From Ampullaceana balthica (Eukaryota; Mollusca; Gastropoda; Lymnaeidae): DNA of 64,000 nucleotides. Location: contig CALYLW010000130.1 in the NCBI GenBank assembly GCA_944989445.1, forward strand, positions 305,001 through 369,000. The letters run 5' to 3'. Position numbers and translations under genes: made by a program. Positions 51,715-64,000 of the stretch are shown in pieces. Position 1 is the stretch's first letter. The number at the start of each line of letters is the position of its first letter. Below the pieces are notes generated by a model. The model was not told where the DNA came from. It ran no database searches and saw nothing but the letters and a program-made list of their open reading frames with translations.

Positions 51715-52080
51715 ACCTTTTCGGTATTTTTTTGGCCGTTGCACATCCTTGGGACATCCTTAGCATATTTGCAAAGACCCGAACCTCCTATCTGGTATGG
51801 TTCAGGAGGAGTTGCATGTGCAAGCTCGAACAGTGCACAGACATTTCAAATGTAGAAAAGCAATTCCCAAGGGAAATTGCGTTAATAATAATTTCGGATT
51901 CTATTATTTTACATTCAATGTCTCTATGAAGCCCAAATGTGCTGAAAATCGATATCATTTAACAATTTTTAAATATATCAGATATCTGATATCAATTTTA
52001 CAATTAATGTTTCTATGTGTGTAGAAAACAGAACCATTCCTTCCATAAAAATCTATTTTATGTTAAATATTGTTTCTTGA
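51715..52080. other. Non-coding stretch
   Basis: Nothing recognised. Confidence 0.45.
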
Positions 52081-52352
52081 GGCAGCACATACAACACTCC
52101 ACTCAACATGTCACTACAAAGGCAGCACATACAACTCTCCACTCAACATGTCACTATAGAGGCAGCACATACAACACTCCACTCAACATGTCACTACAGA
52201 TGCAGCACATACAACTCTCCACTCAACATGTCACTACAGAGGCAGCACATACAACTCTCCACTCAACATGTCACTGCAGAGGCAGCACATACAACTCTCC
52301 ACTCAACATGTCACTACAGAGGCAGCACATACAACTCTCCACTCACCATGTC
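52081..52352. repeat. 40-bp tandem array, about 7 copies
   Basis: The unit contains GGCAGCACATACAACTCTCC and ACTCAACATGTCACTACAGA. Two plus frames remain open through it without other support. Confidence 0.95.
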
Positions 52353-53075
52353 ACCACTGTATCAACCTTGTTAAGACATAAATTCACCAGCCCAGACCGA
52401 CACAGGAAAGAGCTTAGCTTTTATTTCTCTCGTTTACTTCCGGTTTATCCGCCATCTCGGGTGGTGCTGGCCGCAGTAATCCAGACCACGGGACTGCAGT
52501 GTAGGTCTGTAAAACCTTTAATAGGACGAGGGAATCTCGGAGTATTTTCACAAGCAGATCTCCAGACAATCATGAACTTAGAATGTAATGGAAGAAGGCT
52601 TTAGACAGCCAATAGAATCTATTGATTGGTCGGTGGCTTATTGGGGGCGGCTTGTAGAAAGTATACGATGATCATGGTATTTACGAGGGGGGGGGCGTTT
52701 AAAAAACAAAAACAATGTTAACTTCGAAAATTGTGTAGTGGTATTGACAATATCTTGCGCAAGAAGTGTAGTTATAAAGAAATGAAGATCACATTGTTAG
52801 AAAGTGCTGTGGATTTTTTGAAGAATGCAAACAGCCCACGAGCTCACTTGGCACAAATGACCTTGCTAATAAAATGCCTAATTATAACTTAACTAAAATA
52901 AATAATCTTGACATCAAACTAAATAGTTTTTACATACTGTATTTTTATACAATAGATATGTAATATATCATACTTACCCCAACTGCGGCTTGTTCTTTAT
53001 ACCGACGTTTTTGAAGTATGGTTTTTAATTCCGGCCATTTGAAAAAATGGGTTCCGTTAAGCTTTCGATTCCATA
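52353..53075. other. Non-coding stretch
   Basis: A GC-richer patch at 52380-52640 follows the array and contains ACTTCCGG and GCCATC close together, which may be chance. No gene recognised. Confidence 0.4.
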
Positions 53076-54274
53076 TTGGCCACCTATGGAATTATTGGCC
53101 ACCTATGGAATTATTGGCCACCTATGGAATTATTGGCCACCTATGGAATTATTGGCCACCTATGGAATTATTGGCCACCTATGGAATTATTGGCCACCTA
53201 TGGAATTATTGGCCACCTATGGAATTATTGGCCACCTATGGAATTATTGGCCACCTATGGAATTATTGGCCACCTTTGGAATTAGTTCCTGCATTGGCCA
53301 CCTATGGAATTAGTTCCTGCATTGGCCACCTATGGAATTATTGGCCACCTATGGAATTATTGGCCACCTATGGAATTAGTTCCTGCATGGGCCACCTATG
53401 GAATTAGTTCCTGCATTGGCCACCTATGGAATTAGTTCCTGCATTGGCCACCTATGGAATTAGTTCCTGCATTGGCCACCTATGGAATTATTGGCCACCT
53501 ATGGAATTATTGGCCACCTATGGAATTAGTTCCTGCATTGGCCACCTATGGAATTAGTTCCTGCATTGGCCACCTATGGAATTAGTTCCTGCATTGGCCA
53601 CCTATGGAATTATTGGCCACCTATGGAATTATTGGCCACCTATGGAATTAGTTCCTGCATTGGCCACCTATGGAATTAGTTCCTGCATTGGCCACCTATG
53701 GAATTAGTTCCTGCATTGGCCACCTATGGAATTAGGTCCTGCATTGGCCACCTATGGAATTAGTTCCTGCATTGGCCACCTATGGAATTAGTTCCTGCAT
53801 TGGCCACCTATGGAATTAGTTCCTGCATTGGCCACCTATGGAATTAGTTCCTGCATTGGCCACCTATGGAATTAGTTCCTGCATTGGCCACCTATGGAAT
53901 TAGTTCCTGCATTGGCCACCTATGGAATTAGTTCCTGCATTGGCCACCTATGGAATTAGTTCCTGCATTGGCCACCTATGGAATTAGTTCCTGCATTGGC
54001 CACCTATGGAATTAGTTCCTGCATTGGCCACCTATGGAATTAGTTCCTGCATTGGCCACCTATGGAATTAGTTCCTGCATTGGCCACCTATGGAATTAGT
54101 TCCTGCATTGGCCACCTATGGAATTAGTTCCTGCATTGGCCACCTATGGAATTAGTTCCTGCATTGGCCACCTATGGAATTAGTTCCTGCATTGGCCACC
54201 TATGGAATTAGTTCCTGCATTGGCCACCTATGGAATTAGTTCCTGCTTTGGCCACCTATGGAATTAGTTCCTGC
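53076..54274. repeat. Two-length tandem array (19-bp and 28-bp units), 1.2 kb
   Basis: The short unit is TTGGCCACCTATGGAATTA; the long unit has an extra 9 bp, giving ATTAGTTCCTGCATTGG. Short units fill the left end (53076-53280), both kinds alternate in the middle, and only long units are present from about 53640 to the right end. Confidence 0.97.
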
Positions 54275-54610
54275 CCGTTTTATAACTATTAAATGATCAC
54301 TGAAGTCATTCATTAGGCATGCTTTTTGTATAGAACACACGATGTATCGATGCTTTAGAAGGACTAAATCCCATGCAAAATGTTCTATCTTTTAAGACAC
54401 ATAATACAATTATTCTGACAATAGCTGTCTCGTAAGTTTGGTTAGGGTTGGTTTCTTATCTAATCTAAGGACCATAGTTTTATATATGTAGTAAATTTTC
54501 CGAAGTACCATAAATTAGTTAAATAAAGTTTAGTCTTAGTCCCTATAAATTCTAGAAATTTTATGTGGTGCTGGATATTGCTCAGGTACAGATATGTTCA
54601 CGTAAATAAT
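54275..54610. other. Unique spacer between two arrays
   Basis: AT-rich; nothing recognised. Confidence 0.5.
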
Positions 54611-57600
54611 TCTATATAACATTAGCGACTTAGAGTATTATAAAACATTAGCGACTGAGAGTATTATATAACATTAGCGACTGAGAGTATTATATAACAT
54701 GAGTGAATGAGAGTATTATATAACATGAGCGACTGGGAGTATTATATAACATTAGCGACTGAGAGTATTATATAACATGAGCGAATGAGAGTATTATATA
54801 ACATGAGCGAAGGAGAGTATTATATAACATTAGCGACTGAGAGTATTATATAACATGAGTGAATGAGAGTATTATATAACATGAGTGAATGAGAGTATTA
54901 TATAACATTAGCGACTGAGAGTATTATATACCATGAGCGAATGAGAGTATTATATAACATTAGCGACTGAGAGTATTATATAACATGAGTGAATGAGAGT
55001 ATTATAAAACATGAGTGAATGAGAGTATTATATAACATGAGTGAATGAGAGTATTATATAACATTAGCGAACGAGAGTATTATATAACATGAGTGAATGA
55101 GAGTATTATATAACATGAGTGAATGAGAGTATTATATAACATGAGTGAATGAGAGTATTATATAACATTAGCGACTGAGAGTATTATATAACATGAGTGA
55201 ATGAGAGTATTATATAACATTAGCGACTGAGAGTATTATATAACATGAGTGATAGAGAGTATTATATAACTTGAGCGAATGAGAGTATTATATAACATTA
55301 GCGACTGAGAGTATTATATAACATGAGTGAATGATAGTATTATATAACATGAGTGAATGAGAGTATTATATAACATGAGCGAATGAGAGTATTATATAAC
55401 ATTAGCGACTGAGAGTATTATATAACATGAGTGAATGAGAGTATTATATAACATGAGTGAATGAGAGTATTATATAACATTAGCCAATGAGAGTATTATA
55501 TAACATGAGTGAATGAGAGTATTATATAACATGAGTGAATGAGAGTATTATATAACATGAGTGAATGAGAGTATTATATAACATGAGCGAATGAGAGTAT
55601 TATATAACATGAGTGAATGAGAGTATTATATAACATGAGTGAATGAGAGTATTATATAACATGAGTGAATGAGAGTATTATATAACATGAGCGAATGAGA
55701 GTATTATATAACATTAGCGACTGAGAGTATTTTATAACATGAGTGAATGAGAGTATTATATAACATTAGCGACTGAGAGTATTATATAACATGAGTGAAT
55801 GAGAGTATTTTATAACATGAGTGAATGAGAGTATTATATAACATGAGTGAATGAGAGTATTATATAACATGAGTGAATGAGAGTATTATATAACATGAGT
55901 GAATGAGAGTATTATATAACATGAGTGAATGAGAGTATTATATAACATTAGCGACTGAGAGTATTATATAACATGAGCGACTGAGAGTATTATATAACAT
56001 TAGCGACTGAGAGTATTATATAACATAAGTGAATAAGAGTATTATATAACATGAGTGAATGAGAGTATTATATAACATGAGTGAATGAGAGTATTATATA
56101 ACATTAGCGACTGAGAGTATTATATAACATGAGTGAATGAGAGTATTATATAACATGAGTGAATGAGAGTATTATATAACATTAGCGACTGAGAGTATTA
56201 TATAACATGAGTGAATGAGAGTATTATAAAACATTAGCGACTGAGAGTATTATATAACATGAGCGAATGAGAGTATTATATAACATTAGCGACTGAGAGT
56301 ATTATATAACATGAGTGAATGAGAGTATTATATAACATTAGCGACTGAGAGTATTATATAACATGAGTGAATGAGAGTATTATATAACATGAGCGAATGA
56401 GAGTATTATATAACATTAGCGACTGAGAGTATTATATAACATGAGTGAATGAGAGTATTATATAACATTAGCGACTGAGAGTATTATATAACATTAGCGA
56501 CTGAGAGTATTATATAACATTAGCGACTGAGAGTATTATATAACATGAGTGAATGAGAGTATTATATAACATGAGCGAATGACAGTATTATATAACATTA
56601 GCGACTGAGAGTATTATAGAACATGAGTGAATGAGAGTATTATATAACATTAGCGACTGAGAGTATTATATAACATAAGTGAATGAGAGTATTATATAAC
56701 ATTAGCGAATGAGAGTATTATATAACATGAGTGAATGAGAGTATTATATAACATGAGTGAATGAGAGTATTATATAACATGAGTGAATGAGAGTATTATA
56801 TAACATTAGCGACTGAGAGTATTATATAACATGAGTGAATGAGAGTATTATATAACATTGGCGACTGAGAGTATTATATAACATGAGCGAATGAGAGTAT
56901 TATATAACATGAGTGAATGAGAGTATTATATAACATGAGTGAATGAGAGTATTATATAACATGAGTGAATGAGAGTATTATATAACATTAGCGACTGAGA
57001 GTATTATATAACATTAGCGAATGAGAGTATTATATAACATGAGTGAATGAGAGTATTATATAACATGAGTGAATGAGAGTATTATATAACATGAGCGACT
57101 GAGAGTATTATATAACATTAGCGAATGAGAGTATTATATAACATGAGTGAATGAGAGTATTATATAACATGAATGAATGAGAGTATTATATAACATTAGC
57201 GACTGAGAGTATTATATAACATTAGCGACTGAGAGTATTATATAACATGAGTGAATGAGAGTATTATATAACATTAGCGACTGAGAGTATTATGTAACAT
57301 TAGCGAATGAGAGTATTATATAACATGAGTGAATGAGAGTATTATATAACATGAGTGAATGAGAGTATTATATAACATTAGCGACTGAGAATATTATATA
57401 ACATTAGCGACTGAGAGTATTATATAACATGAGCGACTGAGAGTATTATATAACATGAGTGAATGAGAGTATTATATAACATGAGTGAATGAGAGTATTA
57501 TATAACATTAGCGACTGAGAGTATTATATAACATGAGCGACTGAGAGTATTATATAACATGAGTGAATGAGAGTATTATATAACATGAGTGAATGAGAGT

Positions 57601-58945
57601 ATTATATAACATTAGCGACTGAGAGTATTATATAACATGAGCGCCTGAGAGTATTATATAGCATGAGCGAATGAGAGTATTACATAACATGATTGAATGA
57701 GAGTATTATATAACATTAGCGACTGAGAGTATTATATAACATGAGCGACTGAGAGTATTATATAACATGAGCGACTGAGAGTATTATATAGCAAGAGCGA
57801 ATGAGAATATTATATGACATGAGTGAATGAGAGTATTATATAACATGAGTGAATGAGAGTATTATATAACATGAGCGACTGAGAGTATTATATAACATGA
57901 GTGAATGAGAGTATTATATAACATTAGCGACTGAGAGTATTATATAACATGAGTGAATGAGAGTATTATATAACATTAGCGACTGAGAGTATTATATAAC
58001 ATGAGGGAATGAGAGTATTATATAACATTAGCGACTTAGAGTATTATATAACATGAGCGACTGAGAGTATTATATAACATTAGCGACTGAGAGTATTATA
58101 TAACATGAGTGAATAAGAGTATTATATAACATTAGCGACTGAGAGTATTATATAACATGAGTGAATGAGAGTATTATATAACATGAGTGAATGAGAGTAT
58201 TATATAACATGAGTGAATGAGAGTATTATATAAGATTAGCGACTGAGAGTATTATATACCATGAGCGAATGAGAGTATTATATAACATTAGCGACTGAGA
58301 GTATTATATAACATGAGCGAATGAGAGTATTATATAACATTAGCGACTGAGAGTATTATATAACATGAGCGAATGAGAGTATTATATAACATTAGCGACT
58401 GAGAGTATTATATACCATGAGCGAATGAGAGTATTATATAACATTAGCGACTGAGAGTATTATATAACATGAGCGAATGAGAGTATTATATAACATGAGT
58501 GAATGAGAGTATTATATAACATGAGTGAATGAGAGTATTATATAACATTAGCGACTGAGAGTATTATATAACATTAGCGACTGAGAGTATTATATAACAT
58601 GAGTGAATGAGAGTATTATATAACATGAGTGAATGAGAGTATTATATAACATTAGCGACTGAGAGTATTATATACCATGAGCGAATGAGAGTATTATATA
58701 ACATTAGCGACTGAGAGTATTATATAACATGAGCGAATGAGAGTATTATATAACATTAGCGACTGAGAGTATTATATAACATGAGCGAATGAGAGTATTA
58801 TATAACATGAGTGAATGAGAGTATTATATAACATGAGCGACTGAGAGTTTTGAATATTTCTATATAACATTAGCGACTGAGTGTATTATGTAACATGAGC
58901 GACTGAGATTATTGTATAACATGAGCGACTGAGAGTATTGTATAA
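54611..58945. repeat. 26-bp minisatellite array, 4.3 kb, about 166 copies
   Basis: The unit is GAGTATTATATAACAT followed by a variable 10-mer, mainly TAGCGACTGA, GAGTGAATGA or GAGCGAATGA. The in-frame TAA means no long frames result. Terminal copies are more diverged (an interruption TTTTGAATATTTC near 58848), as expected if unequal exchange homogenises the centre. It is the largest repeat in the window and lies about 1.2 kb upstream of the Ig exon. Confidence 0.98.
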
Positions 58946-60128
58946 GCCAGCTTTCCGTTATTTGGTTCGTTATTTTAATTCCAACTCTTAATTTTACTTT
59001 TGTTATGTGATAAAATGGAAAATTTTACATTGCATCGTATTTGCATGAGCTGGATTTTATTTTTCAATTGTCGAGCCTTTTAAAATAACAAATTAAGTAT
59101 TAGCACTCGTGTAACTATGCTTCATACGTATATATTATTGTATTAAATTGCAGTGTGGACAGATTTTGGAGAGTACAAAAAAACCAACAATATCATACAA
59201 TAATAATATGCAGCTACTTGACAATTACACTCAGCAGGCTTAGATATTTTCCTTTCAAGTTGTAATTTGTTGTTTTATATTTATTTCTGTAACCAACACA
59301 CAAGAACGATGTATCGTATTAGACTATTGGCTTCTACGAGCCAATTCATCATGTTGGTCGAGGACCTAGTAACATTATATTTTATTAACAAACTTGAATA
59401 ATTTGTTTTGTTTAACGACAATTGCTGTGCTGAAACGGTGGCTCGGAGTTCAGATGGAAGATTACTCTCTAACTCTACAGTTTTCTTCTATTTATCTCTT
59501 TACACTTGTGCATCATGTGAGATGGAGCTTAGAGACTATCTCTTCACTTGTTTCTCTGAACTCAGAGATTATGGTAATTAGTCATTGGAAAATAACACTA
59601 CCCCTTTCCCTACCGTGTACCTGATTGTTTGAAGGCGAATATTGCATACATCGTACCTATAATTTTCCGACGTTTAAATTTTGCAAATAATTGTTTTAAA
59701 CGCCGTATATCCACTAAAAGATTCAATTCATTTTAAGTTTAAAAAAAAAGATTGTCAATTTAATTGGAATGTCTTTGTAAAACGGATAATTGAAACATTA
59801 ACAAAATTTATTTATGACTGCATTCATGAAAACCCCCCCTACAGCACTCAACATAATTTCTGTACAAAAATTCAATGTGAATTAAATTTCAAAATATTAT
59901 GTTATGTTTCACTTTTTGAGAAGTGTTAATTCGCAGATGATTTATCAGAAGTGTTTGAGTTGCATGTATAAAAACTTGACTTAAATTTAGTTCTATAACA
60001 TTTCAGATGGTGAATCTTATATTACTATCGATTCTTTTTCCATTTTTATGCTTTGGAATATATTTATTTAGTCATGAACTATGCATTTGTATTATCTAAA
60101 TGTCTTTGTACAATTCTATTTTCTAAAG
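58946..60128. other. Probable intron upstream of the Ig exon
   Basis: AT-rich without recognisable coding sequence. It ends in a pyrimidine-rich tract (ATTCTATTTTCTAAAG) just before the exon, a good 3' splice site with AG at 60127-60128. Confidence 0.6.
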
Positions 60129-60425
60129 GTTATGTAAGAATAGCAGAGCCACTGAGAAACCTGGTGGTTGAGGAAGGAGAGCGAGCCAAGTTCGTGTGCA
60201 AGGTGGATGTTCATCACCTGGACGAGGATGTACTGGAGGTCAGATGGAAAGCCAACGGCCAGTTCCTGGCTCCTGACGACACCGGCCGTCTGCTGCACAA
60301 AGAAGATGGCTCCAGGTTCGTCCTCATAATCAAGAAGACCAAGCTGGCAGACACTGGGATCTACTCTTGTCTGGCAACCGTTGGTATGGATACGGATGTC
60401 TCAAGCGGCCATCTACAAATCAAAA
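60129..60425 (+). CDS. Single I-set immunoglobulin-domain exon of a larger, unidentified gene
   Basis: The 297-bp exon lies between an AG acceptor (60127-60128) and a GTAAGT donor (60426-60431) and begins and ends in phase 1, the usual pattern for Ig-domain exons. Counting Tyr at 60131 as residue 1, it has Cys23 (FVCKV), Trp39 (VRWKANG) and Cys80 in the DTGIYSC motif. These form the disulphide, core Trp and tyrosine corner of an Ig fold. The Cys-Cys distance of 57 residues and the opening PLRNLVVEEGE suit the I-set type found in cell-adhesion, extracellular-matrix and giant muscle proteins. No signal peptide or membrane segment is visible. Base use is clearly richer in G and C than the flanks. 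The frame continues past the donor to a stop at 60509-60511, which I take as intron read-through. I cannot tell which Ig gene this is. Confidence 0.88.
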
Positions 60426-60921
60426 GTAAGTCAGGAAATCGTTTTGGATGTAAACATAGATGGAGGCAAAGTTTAACAGTAAGAAAAGAAAAATCAGAAA
60501 AACTTCACTAGGAAATTACTCTGAAACGATAGGAAATAAGTTTTCATTTCATTGGAATGTGCGCTGAGAATCGTTATTATAGATCATCCACATGTCAGGA
60601 TCTATAAATCTATAAATTTATAAATCTATAAATCATGCCACAAATGTTAAACCTGATATGTTCTAAAACGTTTCTAGACAATACAAAATATTAATCCAAA
60701 GGAAGTTGTGATCGAGATAAATACAGTTATTTACTAGGGTTTTAAATATATTTTAGTTATCTAAGGCCAACATGTATGTGTACATGAAATATACACAAAA
60801 TCATACCATGTTTGATGGCACAAATGAAGTTGAAAAATCAGGGCACTTTATTTGCTGAAATGTTGAGCTAGTTATAAATCAGTCGAGAAAAGATTTGTGC
60901 TAGAACTGAATGCTTGAGCCG
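60426..60921. other. Probable intron downstream of the Ig exon
   Basis: AT-rich, with a short TATAAATC repeat near 60603. No further exon recognised. Confidence 0.5.
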
Positions 60922-61253
60922 TGAAATGTATAGGATATAGAGCAGAAATTGTATAGGATATAGAGCAGAAATTGTATAGGATATAGAGCAGAAATTGTAT
61001 AGGATATAGAGCAGAAATTGTATAGGATATAGAGCAGAAATTGTATAGGATATAGAGCAGAAATTGTATAGGATATAGAGCAGAAATTGTATAGGATATA
61101 GAGCAGAAATTGTATAGGATATAGAGCAGAAATTGTATAGGATATAGAGCAGAAATTGTATAGGATATAGAGCAGAAATTGTATAGGATATAGAGCAGAA
61201 ATTGTATAGGATATAGAGCAGAAATTGTATAGGATATAGAGCAGAAATTGTAA
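60922..61253. repeat. 23-bp tandem array, 14 copies, highly uniform
   Basis: The unit contains ATTGTATAGGATATAGAGCA. Copies appear almost identical. All three minus frames are open and read one 23-residue cycle (SALYPIQFLLYILYNFC), an artefact of the period. Confidence 0.97.
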
Positions 61254-61316
61254 GCATTCACGTGTGATTGGGCGATTTTTATCTCTGCACGCATAGCTCA
61301 CTCCATCTGAACAGCT

Positions 61317-61318
<2 letters not shown>

Positions 61319-61370
<52 letters not shown>

Positions 61371-61378
61371 TTATATAT
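61319..61378. repeat. (CA)n(TA)n microsatellite
   Basis: About 19 CA dinucleotides followed by an AT-rich alternating tract. Confidence 0.97.
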
Positions 61379-63009
61379 GCGAGCAACAAAGCCTGTCCAA
61401 GGACGTTCCGCCACCGTTCGGTGGCATGTTGTTGTAGCTCCCCCCCCCCAACAGGCCAACAGCAGTCTCGCCGGCAACACGTGCATCACGTCAAAATACT
61501 ATTCATTAATTCATTTTAGTTAAAATAAATAACTCGTAAAAACAGAGCTTTTGACTATAAATCCCAACGCGCATAACTCAAAATAAAGTTTTGGAAGAAA
61601 TACTGCACATAATTCGTTTTGAACGTCCGCGTAAACGTGTTCAATGTTCAATATGATTGGCTGTAGGAGTCATATGTGTTTGAGGGACCAATCGCTATAG
61701 ATGACCGGACAGAACGGACAGAATCTTTCCTTTCATTATATGGGATATATAAAGGCAAAGTTACAAATTAAAAGAAAAAAAAGAGAAAATAGAACATTCT
61801 TTTTCATTTGTTCAAAACGTTGCAATTTATTTTGAAAAGCTAAAGAAATATATTTTTAAAAAATATAAAAATGAAAACACCACATCAAATGTTATTATAA
61901 AAGCACAGTTATAAACAGTACTTACCTCTAAGCATTATGCATAATATAATTAAAATATAATTTGATTTTAAACTTCGATTATGCTATTTTTACATTTTAT
62001 CATGTTTACTTTGAGTTATGTAACCGGAGTCACAAAGACATAAATTAAAAATTTCAAAATAATTTGTAATTGCTCAAATTCAAGACAATAATATAGTCTT
62101 GTATTAACTTAGCTATGATCGACAGATAATATTTTTGCAATCTGACAATGTCTAATTTATGATTAAAGGGACATTATAATTGCTAATTGGCAATATCTAA
62201 GTTATGATTGTCTGAAGTCAGCATTATACTAAATCAATGAAAATTTCACTATATTTCTGATGATAATGAAATGGTGATAATTGCATGTCAACGTTTGAAC
62301 CAGCCAATAGTAACATTTCAATGATCAATAGACCACTAACTCGCCCGGAGTCCGCGGTCACTCGTGGGCCATCTCCACACTGGCAGGCACGCATCACTGG
62401 TCGGACAGGTTTTGATTACATTTCGTGTGCCACGGTCGATAATTATGATGGCAGCGGCCATGAAGGCTAATCATATGCTGATGACCGAATGGGAGTGACA
62501 TTAAGTGAGTTTTGATGTCACGTGACATTTCGTGACGTGCGCTAGATCGCTAGGATGACTTTTTCACATTTCCAGAAGTACCAAATTTCACTAACACTGT
62601 GTGCCATTAAATGTGACGATTTTTTTCTGAAAGGGTTAACATAGCATTTCTCCGTTAAATTATCTTTGCGTGGTCCGATTACTCTCAGCATATTTGAATA
62701 ATATAAATTCATTTTCAAACCCTGAATTCTATTCAGAATTTTAAATACAATTAAGTAATTTTTAAACATTCTTTATAGAAATATAATATTTTGTTCGTTA
62801 TTTTATTTAATAGTTATTTTTGAAATGCGTAAAACTGTGCTATTTTAGGATTTTATAAAAATAAAAAAGGGAATTATAGTATATCATTTGGTTTTTTACA
62901 TTCGTTAAATAAAGTCTTCTTAGCTTATTAAATGCAGATGTCATGCCTTTCACAAAATATTGTTTTGCATGCAAAACTTAAAATTCTTTCGTTGGTCCAC
63001 ATCAGAATT
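61379..63009. other. Non-coding stretch
   Basis: Includes the dispersed-repeat fragment at 61524-61562 that pairs with 29512-29550. A GC-richer patch at 62330-62470 has no recognisable gene. Confidence 0.45.
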
Positions 63010-63132
63010 TTGATCCCTGTAAATATCACATGCAGTGTGCAGGGCCAACGCAGTGTGTCTTATGCCATATTTGATCCATGTAAATATCGCATGAAGTGTG
63101 CAGGGCCAACGCAGTGTGCCTAATGCCATATT
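63010..63132. repeat. 61-bp tandem duplication
   Basis: Two copies of a 61-bp unit containing GTGCAGGGCCAACGCAGTGT, with a few substitutions. Confidence 0.92.
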
Positions 63133-63492
63133 TTATTCAAATGTAAAAAAAACTTAAGAAAAAGTAATCATAATAATAATAAAAGAAGAACCACTTATTG
63201 AAAATTTCTTTCCACTGCAACTTCATGATTTATTTACTCATGTCTTTGTTGATATAGAGTAGGGAAATAAATAACAATTCAAACACCACGACTTACCCAA
63301 GGAAAATAAATTCAAAGTTTCACAAAATTTAAGAAAAATTATTTTACTTTTTTTGCTTTTATTATTTCTACTTTCTTTAAAGCTGTGGAGGTTTTTGTCT
63401 GTTTTTTTCCTGTGGTTTTTTGTTCTGGGTTGTTTGTTACTAATTGTTTTTATTGAAGAATCCTTTGTCTAAGTGTCTATTCCCCGACATAA
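63133..63492. other. Non-coding stretch
   Basis: AT-rich; nothing recognised. Confidence 0.5.
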
Positions 63493-63697
63493 CCCCAACA
63501 AAATACCAGGAACAATAAATCTCATTCCCCAACAAAATACCAGGAACAATAAATCTCATTCCCCAACAAAATACCAGGAACAATAAATCTCATTCCCCAA
63601 CAAAATACCAGGAACAATAAATCTCATTCCCCAACAAAATACCAGGAACAATAAATCTCATTCCCCAACAAAATACCAGGAACAATAAATCTCATTC
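63493..63697. repeat. 35-bp tandem array, about 6 copies
   Basis: The unit contains CCAACAAAATACCAGGAACA and ATAAATCTCATTCC, with no visible divergence between the central copies. Confidence 0.96.
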
Positions 63698-64000
63698 TCT
63701 CCCTTTCGTTGAAAATACAACGTTTCCAATAAATTCAATAAGAAATCATTTTATGGATTTCTGTTTTAGCAATATATATTGCTAGTTCTTTATTTTTAAC
63801 TATAAAAATATTGATAGCTTCCATTTAAATTGATAAATATCATCAATTCACTATGAACCACAAATTGCCACTTGTAGGATGAGCTATTACATGTTGTACA
63901 TGTGTTTATTATTTGCTAGGTAACGCATAAGACTCAACATCTTTTTTTATTATTTTCCGTTTCCACTCCCAAATCTCACAGTAATATTTGTGAGCTTCAA
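63698..64000. other. Non-coding end of the window
   Basis: AT-rich; nothing recognised. Confidence 0.5.

Overview
This window looks like nuclear DNA from an animal: AT-rich by eye, gene-poor, full of microsatellite and minisatellite DNA, with tRNA-derived SINEs, hAT-type and Helitron-type non-autonomous elements, and one spliced exon. There are no operons, ribosome-binding sites or compact prokaryotic genes. The mix of SINE, MITE and very dense minisatellites would suit a mollusc, perhaps a gastropod, but that is inference from general impression and no gene here settles it.

The only host coding sequence I can defend is one I-set immunoglobulin-domain exon at 60129-60425 (+). It has the Cys-Trp-Cys core and clean splice sites, and is phase 1 at both ends; the rest of its gene lies outside the window or in exons I cannot see. 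The left edge (1-1223) holds a decayed retrotransposon, with a CCHC zinc knuckle followed by a short tail of the kind found at the end of retroelement polyproteins. Reverse transcriptase and integrase are missing between them.

About one third of the window (roughly 21 kb by adding up array lengths) is tandem repeat: more than thirty separate arrays with mostly unrelated units of 9 to 76 bp. The largest are a 25-bp array (5253-7467), a 17-bp array (7951-10195), a 23-bp array (11551-14028), a 15-bp array (40551-41495), a 19/28-bp array (53076-54274) and a 26-bp array (54611-58945). Several have units without stop codons, so they give long repetitive reading frames in two or three frames or on both strands. 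I treat these as by-products of the repeat, not genes.

Mobile elements are scattered between arrays. Two short Helitron-like elements share a 16-bp 5' end and a hairpin plus CTAG 3' end (2190-2721 minus, 27020-27520 plus); the second carries a tRNA-Val-like sequence. There are two hAT-type elements with 8-bp target duplications (20938-21103, 34784-35352). One MITE is nested inside another (36791-36972 within 36537-37375), with relatives at 4487-4912 and 41711-41912. Two copies of a tRNA-derived SINE (25985-26272 minus, 51414-51714 plus) accompany a third, related SINE whose 3' part has been amplified into a 74-bp tandem array (44967-45316).

The rest is AT-rich intergenic or intronic sequence in which I see no gene. 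The most notable points are the Helitron pair with its tRNA passenger, the SINE turning into a minisatellite, an array that repeats a consensus splice donor 14 times, and an array with 16 AP-1-type sites.
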